From Longispora fulva (lineage in GTDB: Bacteria > Actinomycetota > Actinomycetes > Mycobacteriales > Micromonosporaceae): a stretch of 64,000 nt of DNA. Of the stretch, positions 39,013 through 48,952 are shown piece after piece (positions within the stretch are counted from its first letter, which is position 1; every line of letters begins with the position of its first letter). The position numbers were made by a program, and so were the translations under genes. The notes below the pieces were generated by a model that did not search any database, was not told where the DNA came from, and saw nothing but the letters and a program-made list of their open reading frames with translations. The stretch covers positions 7,750,001 through 7,814,000 of the forward strand of contig NZ_JADOUF010000001.1 of assembly GCF_015751905.1 (NCBI RefSeq). The letters are read 5' to 3'.

Positions 39013-40062
39013 ATGATGAAGAAGATCGTCGTGACCGCCGCAGCCGGAGTCAGCATGGTTCTCGCATCCGGTGTGGCCGCTGAAGCCGCACCCCACCGCA
39101 GCTACGCCTGGGAGATGAACTCCACCCCGACGACGTCGCGGTTGCGCGGCCTGGCGGCCGTGAACTCCCACATCGCCTGGGCCTCCGGCTCGCAGGGCAA
39201 GATCCTGCGCACCGTCGACGCCGGGCACACCTGGCAGTCGGTCGGCCCCGCCGGGGTGGACGCCCTGCAGTTCCGCGACATCGAGGCGTTCGACGCGCGC
39301 AACGCAGTGGCGCTGTCGATCGGCCCCGGCCAGGACTCCCGGGTGTACGTGACCTCGGACGCCGGCAAGACCTGGACGAAGTCCTTCCAGAACGCCGACG
39401 AGAACGCGTTCTACGACTGCGTCGCCTTCGGTGACCGCCAGCACGGCCTGGCGATGTCCGACCCGGTGGACGGCACGTTCCGGATCATCTCGACCTCCGA
39501 CGGCGGCCGGTCGTGGGCCGTGGTCGACCCGGCCGGGATGCCGGCTGCGCTGCCGGGCGAGGGCGGGTTCGCCGCGTCGGGCACCTGCCTCGTGGCCCGG
39601 GGCGACGACTACTGGATGGCCACCGGCGGCGCCGAGTTCGCCCGGGTCTTCCACTCGACCGACCAGGGGCGCACCTGGACCGTGGCGAACACCCCGCTGC
39701 GCAGCATCCCGTCGGCCGGCATCTTCTCCGTGGCGTTCCGCACCGCGACGGAGGGCATCGCGATCGGCGGCGACTTCGCCGAGCCGAACCGGGCCGGCCA
39801 GCTGCTGGCCGTGACGCACGACGGCGGCGCGACGTGGACGGAGGTCACCGACACCGCGCCGAAGGGCTACCGCTCGGGCGCGGTGTGGACGGGTGAGGAG
39901 TACATCGCCGTCGGCCCCACGGGCAGCGACTACTCCTTCGACGGGATCACGTGGAAGGCGTTCGACGCCGGCAGCTTCGACGCGGTGTCGACGGCGGACG
40001 GCCAGTACACCTGGGCCTCCGGCGAGCAGGGGCGCGCGGCGCGCCTGGTCGTCCGGCACTGA
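39013..40062 (+). CDS. Secreted BNR-repeat beta-propeller protein
   Basis: The 349-residue protein has a signal peptide (MMKKIVVTAAAGVSMVLASG, then AEA). Repeated Asp-box/BNR motifs of the form S-x-D-x-G-x-T-W follow (VDAGHTWQS, SDAGKTWTK, SDGGRSWAV, TDQGRTWTV, HDGGATWTE). This predicts a 6-7 bladed propeller as in sialidases and YCF48-like proteins. No sialidase active-site Arg triad is evident, so it is more likely a binding or structural protein. A terminator follows. Confidence 0.82.
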   Translation: MMKKIVVTAAAGVSMVLASGVAAEAAPHRSYAWEMNSTPTTSRLRGLAAVNSHIAWASGSQGKILRTVDAGHTWQSVGPAGVDALQFRDIEAFDARNAVALSIGPGQDSRVYVTSDAGKTWTKSFQNADENAFYDCVAFGDRQHGLAMSDPVDGTFRIISTSDGGRSWAVVDPAGMPAALPGEGGFAASGTCLVARGDDYWMATGGAEFARVFHSTDQGRTWTVANTPLRSIPSAGIFSVAFRTATEGIAIGGDFAEPNRAGQLLAVTHDGGATWTEVTDTAPKGYRSGAVWTGEEYIAVGPTGSDYSFDGITWKAFDAGSFDAVSTADGQYTWASGEQGRAARLVVRH

Positions 40063-40078
40063 CCCCCGTTCCACGACG

Positions 40079-40107
40079 ACGGCCGCCCCACCCGGGGCGG
40101 CCGTTTC
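40079..40107 (+). terminator. Terminator after the BNR protein gene
   Basis: ACGGCCGCCCC-ACCC-GGGGCGGCCGT, a perfect 11-bp stem followed by TTTC. Confidence 0.75.
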
Positions 40108-40186
40108 GCGGGTAGGGGCTGGCAGCAAGCGGCCGTCCGTCACCGCCCGACCACTGACAGCGCCCCGCATCGTCCATCATGGATCC

Positions 40187-42760
40187 ATGACGACACGGCG
40201 CGACACGCTCCCGGCCTTCGAAGGCGCCGCCGAGCTGATGGACCTGCTAGGCAGCCTGTCCGCGCCGCCGCCCAACCTGCGCTGGCGCCGGTGGCGGCGG
40301 CGGATGCCCGTCGTGCACCTCGTCCGGGGCCCGGCGAACGCCGACCTGCTCGACCGGGTCAAGCTGCGGTTCTCCGGCCGGATCCCGACCGCGCGGCTGC
40401 AGCTCACGGCCGCCGACGGCGACGACCTGCGCGCCGTGCTCGCGCACATCGTGGAACTGCTGGCCGGGGCGCGGGCCTCGGGCGGCCGGTTGCGGTTCCG
40501 CCGGCACCAGCTGGTGGAGTACCTGCTGCAGCCGCTGCCCCGGGACGGGACGGCCGACGCGGCGAACCGGGACCGGCTCCGGCGCAGGCTGGTCCGGTGG
40601 CTGGGCGCGGTGGACCAGGCGAAGGAGGCCGTGCCGAAGGAGTGGCTGAAGGTCCTGGTCGGGGCCCTGATCACCCCGGCGACCGCGCTCGCCGCCGCGC
40701 TGGTGTCCCGGTTCGGCAGGCATGCCCGGTGGCTGACCACCCAGCCGTACCTGAACCCGGCCGGGGCGGCGGGCCTGACCGGCTTCAGTCGGCAGCTCGG
40801 CAACGCCCGGCACGTGGAGCGGCACCCGGTCCAGGTCGAACAGTTGCTGGTCGCGGCGTTCCTCGCCGACCTGACCGCCGCGTCCACCCACCGGCTGGCC
40901 GGCTGGACCCGGCCCCGGTGGCGGCGCCGGCCGGTCGCCCTGCTGATCGACGACCTGACGGCCGCACCGGTCGGGCCCCGGCTGCTGCGTGCCCTGTTGG
41001 AGGAGCGCCGGGCCGTCCCCGCCGACCCGCTGCTGCTGCTCGTCGCGGACGCCGGCCCGCCGGACGGCCCGGCCGGCGACCTGGCGATCGGTGCGCCGGC
41101 GCTCCGCCAGCAGCTCGACAACGGCGTGGACGGGCACGAGATCGAGACCCTCGTGGTGCCCGACGCGACCGTGCCCACGGCAGAGGTGCCCTTCACGCTG
41201 CGGGAACGCCGGCTGTGGCCCGGCTGGGTGTGGCCGACCGTCGCCGGGGTGCTGGCGGTGGTGCTGATCGGCGGGGTCGGCGGCTCCTGGCTGCGCGACC
41301 GGCGGACCTGGTCCGCGGAGCACTGCGGGCTGGCCGGGCCGGTGGCCGGGGTCGACGTGCTCACGGTGGGGCGCGAGTGCGTGGGGGTGTCGGACGGGAC
41401 GTACCCCTTTGTGAATGATCTTGATCTGTCGCAGGGGCGCGCGCAGTCGGACCTGGGGGTCCGGCGGGCGGAGGCGGACCGGCTCCGCGCCGTGCAGGCC
41501 ACGATCGGCGCCCGCAACGCCGAGATCACCGGCAGCGGCCGGCCCTACGTGACGATCGCGCACATGACGGCGATCTCCGTGGCCAGCCCCAGCGGGGCCC
41601 TGCTCAGGGGCGCGCGCGAGGAGTTGGAGGGCGTCGCGGTCGCCCAGCGCGAACTCGTGGAGTCGGGGACCCCGATCCGGGTCCTGATCGCCAACGCCGG
41701 GTACCGGATGGGCCAGGCCCCCCTCGTCGCCGACCTGGTCGCCGCCCGCCCCGGGGTGGTGGCCGTCACCGGCATGGGCCAGAGCCTGGCCCCGACCCGG
41801 GTCGCGATGGGCCGGCTCCAGGCCGCCGGCCTGCCGATGGTCGGCAGCGTGACCTCCGACGACGAACTGCCGGGCCTGTACCCGCTCTACCACCAGGTCG
41901 GGCCGGCCAACCTGCGCGAGGCGGCGGTCGCGGCGGCCTTCGCGAGAACGAGACTCGACGCGACGACCATCCGGGTGTACGCGTCCGGCGACCCCGACGA
42001 CTCCTACAGCTCCAACCTGGCCCACGACGCGGAGGAGGCGTTCGCCAAGGCCGGGCTCGCGGTGGAGCTGCCCGGCCAGGGCCGCTACCGCACGGAGGCC
42101 GCCCCGGCCCTGCCCCTGCCCACGGCCGCCCAGCGCGGGATCGACGCCTGTGGCAGCGACAGCCTGCCGTTCTTCGCCGGCCGGGAGGCGGAGCTGAGCG
42201 AGTTCCTCAGCGGCCTGTCGCAGAGCTGTCCGTCGAAGCGGGTCCGGATCCTGGCCGGGGACGACGCGACCCGGTTCGTCCTGGACGGCAAGCTGGTCGG
42301 CTTCCCGAACGTCGAGCTGCGCTACCTGTCGTTCGCGAGCAGCGCGGCGCTGGCGGCCGGCGGCGGGCCCACGGGCTGCCAGCCGGCCCGGTTCTACCAG
42401 CTCTACCAGGAACTGTTCGCCCGGCAGTGCGACGACGCGCTCGACGGCCGGGCGCTGATCGGCCGCGACGCGGTGATGGTCGTCGCGCAGGCGGTGTCCC
42501 GGATCCAGGAGCGGGGCGCGCGGATCCCGGTCAGCCCGGGGGAGGTGCGGTGGGGGATCTGGCGGATCGGGGACCCCAGGCCCTTCGTGGGCGCGAGTGG
42601 CCTGATCGACTACTCGCACGCCGCTACCGGACAAGTGCCCAGAAACAAGGTTGTTCTTGTCATGCTCGCCCAGGTCGGGCAACCCAGGCCCACGCTGGAA
42701 TGGCAGTGTGGCACGCTCGACGACGCCCACCCGGCGGCCAGGGGCTGCCCGATGGAGTGA
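40187..42760 (+). CDS. Membrane protein with degenerate NTPase-like N-domain and extracellular periplasmic-binding-like domain
   Basis: The 857-residue protein has three parts. Residues 1-340 are cytoplasmic, with a strand/loop [14 protein letters not shown] in the place of a P-loop but without GKT, and VALLIDDL in the place of Walker B. One membrane segment follows ([20 protein letters not shown]). Residues about 370-857 resemble a type 1 periplasmic (Leu/Ile/Val-type) binding fold: [47 protein letters not shown]. No permease genes are adjacent, so it looks more like a sensor than an ABC transporter subunit. The function is not known. Confidence 0.7.
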   Translation: MTTRRDTLPAFEGAAELMDLLGSLSAPPPNLRWRRWRRRMPVVHLVRGPANADLLDRVKLRFSGRIPTARLQLTAADGDDLRAVLAHIVELLAGARASGGRLRFRRHQLVEYLLQPLPRDGTADAANRDRLRRRLVRWLGAVDQAKEAVPKEWLKVLVGALITPATALAAALVSRFGRHARWLTTQPYLNPAGAAGLTGFSRQLGNARHVERHPVQVEQLLVAAFLADLTAASTHRLAGWTRPRWRRRPVALLIDDLTAAPVGPRLLRALLEERRAVPADPLLLLVADAGPPDGPAGDLAIGAPALRQQLDNGVDGHEIETLVVPDATVPTAEVPFTLRERRLWPGWVWPTVAGVLAVVLIGGVGGSWLRDRRTWSAEHCGLAGPVAGVDVLTVGRECVGVSDGTYPFVNDLDLSQGRAQSDLGVRRAEADRLRAVQATIGARNAEITGSGRPYVTIAHMTAISVASPSGALLRGAREELEGVAVAQRELVESGTPIRVLIANAGYRMGQAPLVADLVAARPGVVAVTGMGQSLAPTRVAMGRLQAAGLPMVGSVTSDDELPGLYPLYHQVGPANLREAAVAAAFARTRLDATTIRVYASGDPDDSYSSNLAHDAEEAFAKAGLAVELPGQGRYRTEAAPALPLPTAAQRGIDACGSDSLPFFAGREAELSEFLSGLSQSCPSKRVRILAGDDATRFVLDGKLVGFPNVELRYLSFASSAALAAGGGPTGCQPARFYQLYQELFARQCDDALDGRALIGRDAVMVVAQAVSRIQERGARIPVSPGEVRWGIWRIGDPRPFVGASGLIDYSHAATGQVPRNKVVLVMLAQVGQPRPTLEWQCGTLDDAHPAARGCPME

Positions 42761-42915
42761 AACCCGGGGGAGTCTGGCAGAATGGTCGGCTGGTAACACT
42801 GTCGTGTCGGCGCCCTCTAACCCCGGCACGGCGGCAGTCCACCCGAGGAGCCAGCGCCCAACCCCACGGGCGCGAAGCCACTCAACCGAAGCTACCGCTC
42901 AGGAGCAGTTCTACC

Positions 42916-43407
42916 GTGGCTACAAAGATTCGTCTTCTGCGGATGGGCAAGATCCGCAACCCGCAGTACCGCATCGTCGTCGCCGACTCGCGCACCAAGC
43001 GCGACGGCAAGGCGATCGAGTTCCTCGGCATCTACCACCCGAAGGAGGAGCCCTCGCTGATCGAGGTCAACTCCGAGCGGGCGCAGTACTGGCTGGGTGT
43101 CGGCGCGCAGCCGAGCGAGCCCGTCCTGGCGCTGCTGAAGCTCACCGGCGACTGGCAGAAGTTCAAGGGTCTCGAGGCCCCCGCGCCGCTGAAGGTCGCC
43201 GCCCCGCGCGCCGACAAGAAGGCCGCGTACGAGGCGGAGTCGAAGGTCGCCGCCGGTCTCGCCGAGGCCCCGAAGGCTGAGAAGAAGCCGGCCAAGAAGG
43301 CCGCCGAGAAGACCGAGGCCCCCAAGGCCGAGGCCGCCCCGGCCGTCGAGGCTGAGACCAAGACCGAGGAGCAGGCCGTTGTTGCGGACGCAGGCGCGGA
43401 CGCCTGA
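42916..43407 (+). CDS. rpsP: 30S ribosomal protein S16 with long C-terminal tail
   Basis: Residues 1-85 are a normal S16 ([20 protein letters not shown], then [19 protein letters not shown]). The remaining 75 or so residues form an Ala/Lys/Glu-rich tail, as is usual in actinobacteria. The GTG start has AGGAG 10 nt upstream. A 155-bp leader region separates it from the membrane protein gene. It heads the rpsP-khpA-rimM-trmD-rplS block. Confidence 0.95.
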   Translation: MATKIRLLRMGKIRNPQYRIVVADSRTKRDGKAIEFLGIYHPKEEPSLIEVNSERAQYWLGVGAQPSEPVLALLKLTGDWQKFKGLEAPAPLKVAAPRADKKAAYEAESKVAAGLAEAPKAEKKPAKKAAEKTEAPKAEAAPAVEAETKTEEQAVVADAGADA

Positions 43408-43408
43408 A

Positions 43409-43639
43409 GTGCTCCGCCCCGCGCTGGAGCACCTGGTCAAGGGCATCGTCGAGCACACTGACGACGTCAGGGTGCGGATGGTCGACTCCCGGCGCGGTGC
43501 GCGCCTGGAGATCCGGGTGCACCCCGACGACCTGGGCACGGTGATCGGCCGGGGTGGGCGCACCGCCCGCGCGCTGCGCACCGTCGTCGGCTCGATCGGT
43601 GGCCGTGGGGTCCGGGTCGAGATCGTCGACGCGTACTAG
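43409..43639 (+). CDS. khpA: KH-domain RNA-binding protein
   Basis: The 76-residue protein is a single KH domain with the GxxG loop in VIGRGGRTARALRTVV. In other bacteria KhpA pairs with KhpB and binds many RNAs. The GTG starts 1 nt after the rpsP stop, so translation is coupled. A terminator-like hairpin follows before rimM. Confidence 0.93.
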   Translation: MLRPALEHLVKGIVEHTDDVRVRMVDSRRGARLEIRVHPDDLGTVIGRGGRTARALRTVVGSIGGRGVRVEIVDAY

Positions 43640-43649
43640 GGAAATTCAA

Positions 43650-43690
43650 GGTGGCGTCGGGTGTCAGCCCGGCGCCACTTCTCTTTTTGT
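43650..43690 (+). terminator. Terminator or attenuator between khpA and rimM
   Basis: GTGGCGTCGGG pairs with CCCGGCGCCAC (11 bp, one T-G pair), followed by TTCTCTTTTT. Part of the transcription may stop here, lowering rimM-trmD relative to rpsP. Confidence 0.8.
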
Positions 43691-43706
43691 GGCAGGAGTT
43701 CAGGCG

Positions 43707-44225
43707 ATGTTGTTGATTGTGGGGCGGATCATCCGTCCGCACGGGATCCGTGGCGAGGTCGTCGCGGAGCTCCGCACGGACGACCCCCAGGATCGCTTCG
43801 TGCCCGGCACGGTGTTCACCACCGACCCCGTGGCCCGCGGCCCGCTGACGCTGGAGTACGCGCGGCAGCACACCACGGCCGGCAAGGCCCGCCTGCTCCT
43901 CGCGCTGGAGGAGGTCAACGACCGCGACACGGCCGACAGCCTCCGGGGCGTGTTCCTCGGCGTCGAGGTCGAGGACCTGCCGGAGATCGACGACCCGGAC
44001 GAGTTCCACGACCACCAGCTGGTCGGGCTCGCCGTGATGGTCGACGGCGAGAAGATCGGCGAGGTCAGCCGGGTCATCCACGGCCCGGCGCACGACCAGC
44101 TCGTGGTCCGCCGTCCGGGCACCCACGACGCGCTGGTGCCGTTCGTGGCCTCGATCGTGCCGGAGGTCGACGTGGCCGGCGGCAAGGTCGTGGTGACCCC
44201 GCCCGGCGGGCTGTTCGACCTGTGA
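43707..44225 (+). CDS. rimM: Ribosome maturation factor RimM
   Basis: RimM helps assemble the 30S head around S19. The 172-residue protein has the N-terminal [22 protein letters not shown] barrel and a C-terminal PRC-barrel ([19 protein letters not shown], then [14 protein letters not shown]). The ATG has GGAG upstream. Its stop overlaps the trmD start (GTGA). Confidence 0.95.
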   Translation: MLLIVGRIIRPHGIRGEVVAELRTDDPQDRFVPGTVFTTDPVARGPLTLEYARQHTTAGKARLLLALEEVNDRDTADSLRGVFLGVEVEDLPEIDDPDEFHDHQLVGLAVMVDGEKIGEVSRVIHGPAHDQLVVRRPGTHDALVPFVASIVPEVDVAGGKVVVTPPGGLFDL

Positions 44226-44983
44226 GAGTCGACGTCTTCACGATCTTCCCGGACTATCTGGCCCCGCTGGAGCTGTCCCTGATCGGCAAGGCCCGGGGCA
44301 CCGGCGCGCTGGACCTGCGCGCCACGGACCTGCGGGACTTCACCCACGACGTGCACCGCACGGTGGACGACACGCCCTACGGCGGCGGCCCCGGCATGGT
44401 GATGCGCCCGGAGCCGTGGGGCCAGGCGTTGGACACGGTGCTGACCCCGTCCAGTCTGTTGCTCGTGCCGAGCCCGGCCGGGCGGCGGTTCGACCAGGCG
44501 ATGGCGCACGAGCTCGCTCTCGAGGAGCATCTCGTCTTCGCCTGCGGGCGCTACGAGGGCATCGACCAGCGGGTGTTGTCGCACGCGAGCGGGGTCTGCC
44601 GGGTCCAGGAGGTGTCCCTGGGCGACTACGTGCTGTTCGGGGGCGAGGTGGCCGTCCTGGTGGTCCTGGAGGCCGTCACGCGGCTGCTGCCGGGCGTGCT
44701 GGGCAACGCGGACTCGCTGCTGGAGGAGTCGCACGCCGCCGGCCTGCTAGAGGCGCCGATGTACACGAAACCGGCCGAATGGCGCGGGCATGGGGTCCCG
44801 GAGATTCTCCGTTCGGGGGATCATGCGAAAATTGCTCGATGGCGGCGTGACCAAGCGCTGTTACGTACGGCACAGCAGCGGCCTGACCTGCTGAAACAGT
44901 GTTACGACACGCTTGACAAGCGTGATCTCGCCACCTTGTCCGAGGCCGGATTTCAGGTATCAGCCCAGGATGTGGCAGAGTAG
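44222..44983 (+). CDS. trmD: tRNA (guanine37-N1)-methyltransferase
   Basis: TrmD methylates G37 next to the anticodon. The 253-residue protein starts [13 protein letters not shown] and has the SPOUT knot features [24 protein letters not shown] and [13 protein letters not shown]. The GTG at 44222 overlaps the rimM stop. A small hairpin (GGGGTTGC/GCAGCCCC near 44992) precedes rplS. Confidence 0.96.
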   Translation: MRVDVFTIFPDYLAPLELSLIGKARGTGALDLRATDLRDFTHDVHRTVDDTPYGGGPGMVMRPEPWGQALDTVLTPSSLLLVPSPAGRRFDQAMAHELALEEHLVFACGRYEGIDQRVLSHASGVCRVQEVSLGDYVLFGGEVAVLVVLEAVTRLLPGVLGNADSLLEESHAAGLLEAPMYTKPAEWRGHGVPEILRSGDHAKIARWRRDQALLRTAQQRPDLLKQCYDTLDKRDLATLSEAGFQVSAQDVAE

Positions 44984-45065
44984 TGGGGTTGCTTCTGGCA
45001 GCCCCAAACCGTATTGACCGACCCGCGCGCCTATGCGCGCCTTGAGCACGAGGGAAGCAGCAGCG

Positions 45066-45425
45066 ATGAACACGCTGGACACCCTAGACGCCCAGTCTCA
45101 GCGGACTGACATCCCGCACTTCCGCGCCGGCGACACGCTCAAGGTGTCTGTTCGGGTCGTTGAGGGCAACCGTTCCCGGGTCCAGGCCTTCCAGGGCGTC
45201 GTGATCGCCCGCCAGGGCGCCGGCCTGCGGGAGACCTTCATCATCCGCAAGGTCAGCTTCGGCGTCGGCGTCGAGCGGACCCTGCCGGTCAACAGCCCGG
45301 TGATCGACAAGATCGAGGTCGTCACCTACGGTGCCGTCCGTCGGGCCAAGCTCTACTACCTGCGCGAGCTGCGCGGCAAGAAGGCCAAGATCAAGGAGCG
45401 TCGCGACCCGAAGCCGGTCAGCTAA
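45066..45425 (+). CDS. rplS: 50S ribosomal protein L19
   Basis: The 119-residue L19 has [31 protein letters not shown] and the C-terminal [15 protein letters not shown]. The ATG at 45066 is preferred over an upstream in-frame start at 45033, which would add an unconserved leader. An 82-nt gap after trmD contains a short hairpin that may act as an L19 leader. Confidence 0.96.
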   Translation: MNTLDTLDAQSQRTDIPHFRAGDTLKVSVRVVEGNRSRVQAFQGVVIARQGAGLRETFIIRKVSFGVGVERTLPVNSPVIDKIEVVTYGAVRRAKLYYLRELRGKKAKIKERRDPKPVS

Positions 45426-45446
45426 CCGCTTCGAGATCGTCTGACA

Positions 45447-45452
45447 TAGGCT
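45447..45452 (+). promoter_or_regulatory. Probable -10 element of the first lepB (leaderless)
   Basis: TAGGCT lies 7 nt before the GTG at 45460. The identical hexamer precedes the second lepB. Confidence 0.55.
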
Positions 45453-45459
45453 CTCTCCC

Positions 45460-46356
45460 GTGAGGGAGCCCGAACGACCGTTTGATCGCCCCCGTGGTTC
45501 ACGTGAACCCGGGGGCGATCGCCGTGCCAGCATCAGACAACGGATCAAGGAGCGGCGGCAGCAGATGCCGTGGTGGCAGGAGATGCCCCTGCTCCTGATC
45601 ATCGCGTTCTGCATGGCCGTCCTGCTGCGCACGTTCCTGGTGCAGGCGTTCTTCATCCCGTCCGGCTCGATGGAGCCGACGCTGCAGATCGGCGACCGGG
45701 TGCTCGTCAACAAGGTCGTCTACGACCTGTGGCAGCCGGAGCGGGGCGAGGTCGTGGTCTTCCGGGGCACGGACAAGTGGGCCCCCGAGGTGGTGCCGGC
45801 GCCGACCTCGTCAGGTCTGTTCGGTCGGATCGGGCGCGGGTTCGGCGACCTCGTCGGGTTCAGCGAGCCCAGCGAGAAGGACTTCATCAAACGCATCATC
45901 GGGGTACCGGGGGACGTCGTCGCCTGCTGCGACGCCGAGGGCCGGGTCACGGTGAACGGCAAGGGCCTCGACGAGCCCTACGTCGCGGACAACTCGCCGC
46001 TGCAGGATCCGATCCCCGGCCAGGAGTGCAGGGCCCGCAAGTTCGTCAAACTGACCGTGCAGCCCGGGCACGTGTTCGTGATGGGCGATCACCGGGGCGT
46101 GTCGCAGGACTCCCGATGTAACGGGCAGGTGCCGATCGACAAGATCATTGGCAGGGCGTTCGTGATCGCGTGGCCGGTGGGCCGGTGGGATTCGCTGTCT
46201 GTGCCGAAGACCTTTTCCGAGGTACCGAAGTTGAACGCCCTCCGGTTGGAACCACGTCGGGTGGCCATGGCTCCCTTGGGTATGGGTCTGTTAATTCCGA
46301 GCATGGCGGTGTCGGTGCACACAGCACGGCGTCGGGGACGTAGGCTCCCTTGGTGA
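45460..46356 (+). CDS. lepB: Signal peptidase I (first copy)
   Basis: Signal peptidase I removes signal peptides from exported proteins. The 298-residue protein has a charged N-terminus, a membrane helix (LLLIIAFCMAVLL), the catalytic serine in PSGSMEP (about residue 69), the lysine in IKRIIGVPGD (about 143) and GDHRGVSQDSR. It has an unusual C-terminal extension with a weakly hydrophobic stretch (MGLLIPSMAVSV) and a basic end. Its stop overlaps the start of the second copy. A long hairpin lies near its 5' end. Confidence 0.93.
   Translation: MREPERPFDRPRGSREPGGDRRASIRQRIKERRQQMPWWQEMPLLLIIAFCMAVLLRTFLVQAFFIPSGSMEPTLQIGDRVLVNKVVYDLWQPERGEVVVFRGTDKWAPEVVPAPTSSGLFGRIGRGFGDLVGFSEPSEKDFIKRIIGVPGDVVACCDAEGRVTVNGKGLDEPYVADNSPLQDPIPGQECRARKFVKLTVQPGHVFVMGDHRGVSQDSRCNGQVPIDKIIGRAFVIAWPVGRWDSLSVPKTFSEVPKLNALRLEPRRVAMAPLGMGLLIPSMAVSVHTARRRGRRLPW
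45484..45520. repeat. Near-perfect 18-bp inverted repeat inside the lepB 5' coding region
   Basis: Bases 45484-45502 pair with 45503-45520, with one bulged base and no loop (centre GTTCAC/GTGAAC). It begins 24 nt after the start codon of a leaderless gene. The encoded stretch (DRPRGSREPGGD) is not a conserved part of the protein. Confidence 0.8.
46341..46346 (+). promoter_or_regulatory. Probable -10 element of the second lepB (leaderless)
   Basis: TAGGCT lies 6 nt before the GTG at 46353, inside the end of the first lepB. Confidence 0.5.
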
Positions 46357-47000
46357 TTGCCGAGGAGACCAGTAAGAAGAGTTCTGGATCGTTCTGGCGC
46401 GAGCTGCCGTTCCTCCTGGTGGTGGCCGTGGTCGTGGCCCTGCTGGTGCGCGGCTTCGTGCTCCAGACGTTCTACATCCCGTCCGAGTCGATGGAGATGA
46501 CTCTCGTCAAGGACGACCGCGTCCTGGTCAACAAGCTGGTCTACGACTTCCGTTCCCCGCACCGCGGCGAGGTGATCGTCTTCGAGGCCCCGCAGGGCTG
46601 GCGGAGCAATCCGGACGAGAAGGACTTCATCAAGCGCGTCATCGGGGTCGGCGGCGACCATGTCGTGTGCTGCAACGACAAGAACCAGATCATGATCAAC
46701 GGCGTGCCGCTGGATGAGTCGTCCTACGTCTACGACCAGCCGGGAGTCGAGCGCGACTCCAGCCCGGACCCGTTCGACGTGGTCGTGCCGAAGGACAGAC
46801 TGTGGGTGATGGGCGACCACCGCTATCACTCCGGCGACTCCCGCGAGCACTACGTGCGCAGCAGCCACGACGCGACGACGGCCACGATCTCCGTGGACTC
46901 GGTGGTCGGCAGGGCCTTCGTCCTGTTCTGGCCGTTCGACAGAGCGAGGTGGTTGTCCGTGCCCGACTCCTACGACAAGGTGTCCGACCCGCCGTCATGA
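46353..47000 (+). CDS. lepB: Signal peptidase I (second copy)
   Basis: The 215-residue paralogue has an N-terminal membrane helix (LPFLLVVAVVVALLV), catalytic Ser in PSESMEM, Lys in IKRVIGVGGD and GDHRYHSGDSR. Two adjacent type I signal peptidases are common in actinobacteria, and they may divide substrates. The GTG start overlaps the stop of the first copy, and its own stop overlaps the rnhB start. Confidence 0.94.
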   Translation: MIAEETSKKSSGSFWRELPFLLVVAVVVALLVRGFVLQTFYIPSESMEMTLVKDDRVLVNKLVYDFRSPHRGEVIVFEAPQGWRSNPDEKDFIKRVIGVGGDHVVCCNDKNQIMINGVPLDESSYVYDQPGVERDSSPDPFDVVVPKDRLWVMGDHRYHSGDSREHYVRSSHDATTATISVDSVVGRAFVLFWPFDRARWLSVPDSYDKVSDPPS

Positions 47001-47653
47001 TGTCTCCAGCCCGTGGGGTCATCCGCCGCGACGGCGGGCTCTACGCCCTCGAGAAGGCCCTGCACCGCCGCGGTTTCGCGGCGGTCGCGGGGGCCGACGA
47101 GGCCGGCCGCGGTGCCTGCGCGGGCCCGCTGGTGGCCGCTGCGGCGGTCCTCGGCGGCACCCCCGTGCCCGGCCTGGCCGACTCGAAGCTGCTGACCCCC
47201 GCCGCCCGCGACCGAGTGTTCGACGAGGTGCTCGCCCACGCCGTGTCCTACGCCGTCGTGATCATCGAGCCCGCCGACATCGACCGCTACGGCCTGCACG
47301 TCTGCAACATCGCCGGCCTGCGCCGCGCGATCGCGGGCCTGGACCTGCGGCCGGACTACGCGCTGACCGACGGCTTCCGGGTGGACGGCACGGGGATCCC
47401 CGGGCTGGCGGTCTGGAAGGGCGACCAGGTGGCCGCGTGCGTCGCGGCGGCGAGCGTGCTGGCGAAGGTCACCCGGGACCGGATCATGGTCGACCTCGAC
47501 TCCCGGTTCCCGGAGTACGGTTTCGGGGTGCACAAGGGCTACGTGACCCCGGTGCACACGGCGGCACTCGAACGCCACGGGCCGTGTCCGGAGCACCGAC
47601 GCTCCTACGCGAACGTGGCCCGGGTATCGGACAAAAGTTACGTTAGCGCCTAA
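46997..47653 (+). CDS. rnhB: Ribonuclease HII
   Basis: RNase HII removes ribonucleotides and RNA-DNA hybrids. The 218-residue protein has GADEAGRGACAGPLVAAAA (two catalytic acids), the SKLLTPAARD segment, AASVLAKVTRD and YGFGVHKGYVTPVH. The ATG overlaps the lepB stop (ATGA). The order lepB-rnhB-DUF2469 is standard for actinobacteria. Confidence 0.95.
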   Translation: MMSPARGVIRRDGGLYALEKALHRRGFAAVAGADEAGRGACAGPLVAAAAVLGGTPVPGLADSKLLTPAARDRVFDEVLAHAVSYAVVIIEPADIDRYGLHVCNIAGLRRAIAGLDLRPDYALTDGFRVDGTGIPGLAVWKGDQVAACVAAASVLAKVTRDRIMVDLDSRFPEYGFGVHKGYVTPVHTAALERHGPCPEHRRSYANVARVSDKSYVSA

Positions 47654-47741
47654 ACGGTGCCACGATCGGCGTGGCGTCGGGGGTCGACGCGCGATCAGGG
47701 GGCTACGTGAGTGAGAATGTCGGCATGGACGGCGGTGGACG

Positions 47742-48053
47742 ATGAGTGCTGAGGATCTCGAGAAGTACGAGACCGAGATGGAGCTGCAGCTCTACCGGGA
47801 GTACCGCGACATCGTCCGCCAGTTCTCCTACGTCGTGGAGACCGAGCGCCGCTTCTACCTCGCCAACCAGGTCGACCTGCGGGTGCGCAACGGCGACGGC
47901 GAGGTGTACTTCGAGGTGGAGATGCAGGACGCGTGGGTCTGGGACATGTACCGGCCGGCGCGGTTCGTGAAGAATGTCCGGGTGGTCACGTTCAAGGACG
48001 TGAACATCGAGGAGCTGGAGAAGCCGGATATCTCTCTGCCTAGTGAGATCTAG
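47742..48053 (+). CDS. DUF2469 family protein
   Basis: The 103-residue acidic protein (SAEDLEKYETEMELQLYREY, then FYLANQVDLRVR and VYFEVEMQDAWVWDMYRPARF) matches the highly conserved actinobacterial DUF2469 family, always found beside rnhB. The function is unknown. A hairpin with a T-containing tail follows. Confidence 0.92.
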   Translation: MSAEDLEKYETEMELQLYREYRDIVRQFSYVVETERRFYLANQVDLRVRNGDGEVYFEVEMQDAWVWDMYRPARFVKNVRVVTFKDVNIEELEKPDISLPSEI

Positions 48054-48069
48054 CTGTTGGGTGGTGTGG

Positions 48070-48094
48070 CGACCCGGGCCTTTGGTCCGGGTCG
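48070..48094 (+). terminator. Hairpin terminator after the DUF2469 gene
   Basis: CGACCCGGGCC-TTT-GGTCCGGGTCG, an 11-bp stem with one G-T pair, followed by TTCTGC. It lies 16 bp after the stop. Confidence 0.7.
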
Positions 48095-48281
48095 TTCTGC
48101 GTCTGGGCGCTGGCGTACCGGGGCGTAGTCGTGGGTTTAGGTTCGGGGCCGTCCGGGATCAGGTTGTGCGTTTGGGGCTGGGCCTGAGCAGGGGGCTCGC
48201 AGCGGCCCGGATGGTGGGCCGGCGGGTTTTGTCCGGTGACGGGTCGGACAGACCGGCTGGTGGTTCCGGAGAATGGCGGTC

Positions 48282-48692
48282 ATGTGGGATACGGCCGTGG
48301 TGATCGTCAGGGACAGCGCCGAGCGGGTGCTGCTGGTCCATCAGAACTACGGCCCGCGGTTCTTCGGGTTGCCCGGTGGCAAGGTCGAGCCGGGCGAGAC
48401 GCTGGCGCAGGCGGCGGTCCGTGAGGTTCTCGAGGAGACCGGGCTGACGGTGACCGTCGGCGACCGGGTCTCCGTCGATGACCTGGTCTATCCGGGCGGG
48501 GCGCGCTTCCGGGCGCACGCGTTCGTCGCGGAGTCGGTGGAGGGTGTGCCCTCGGTGCCCGACCGGGTCGAGATCTCCACCGTCCAGTGGTATGACCTGG
48601 GTGAACTGCCGAGCCCGCTGACGCCGTCGGCGATGGCGATCCTGCCCCGGCTGAGGGCTGCACGGCACGCCGGCCCGGGGCGCGGGGTCTGA
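48282..48692 (+). CDS. NUDIX hydrolase
   Basis: The 136-residue protein has a complete Nudix box, GGKVEPGETLAQAAVREVLE followed by ETG, at about residues 37-59, so it hydrolyses a nucleoside-diphosphate-linked compound. The substrate is unknown. The ATG at 48282 has GGAG 10 nt upstream; an ATG at 48273 is only 1 nt from that site. This is the last recognisable chromosomal gene before the prophage. Confidence 0.88.
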   Translation: MWDTAVVIVRDSAERVLLVHQNYGPRFFGLPGGKVEPGETLAQAAVREVLEETGLTVTVGDRVSVDDLVYPGGARFRAHAFVAESVEGVPSVPDRVEISTVQWYDLGELPSPLTPSAMAILPRLRAARHAGPGRGV

Positions 48693-48952
48693 CAGGGGCG
48701 GTGTCCGCCGATGGTGACCGGTTCGGCCCCGGGCGTGCCGGCCGGATCGCCGGTGACAACGCTGGCCACGTCGCTGGCCGGATTGCTGGGCCGTCGTCGA
48801 ATCCTCCGCCGCTGGCACTCGAAGGCATCGCCGTGCACATCGACCTCGACGGCGGAGAACAGCTTGCCGCGTAGCCGAACGGGGAGCCCTGGTCGCGGTG
48901 TGCGCGAGGTGTCAGCACACGTCTGAGGGTGCTTTGGCACTGACCTGCTGAG

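Noticed and set aside
48711-48926. 71-codon open frame between the NUDIX gene and the integrase
   Set aside because: No ribosome site, no family features and mixed codon bias; probably non-coding junction DNA.
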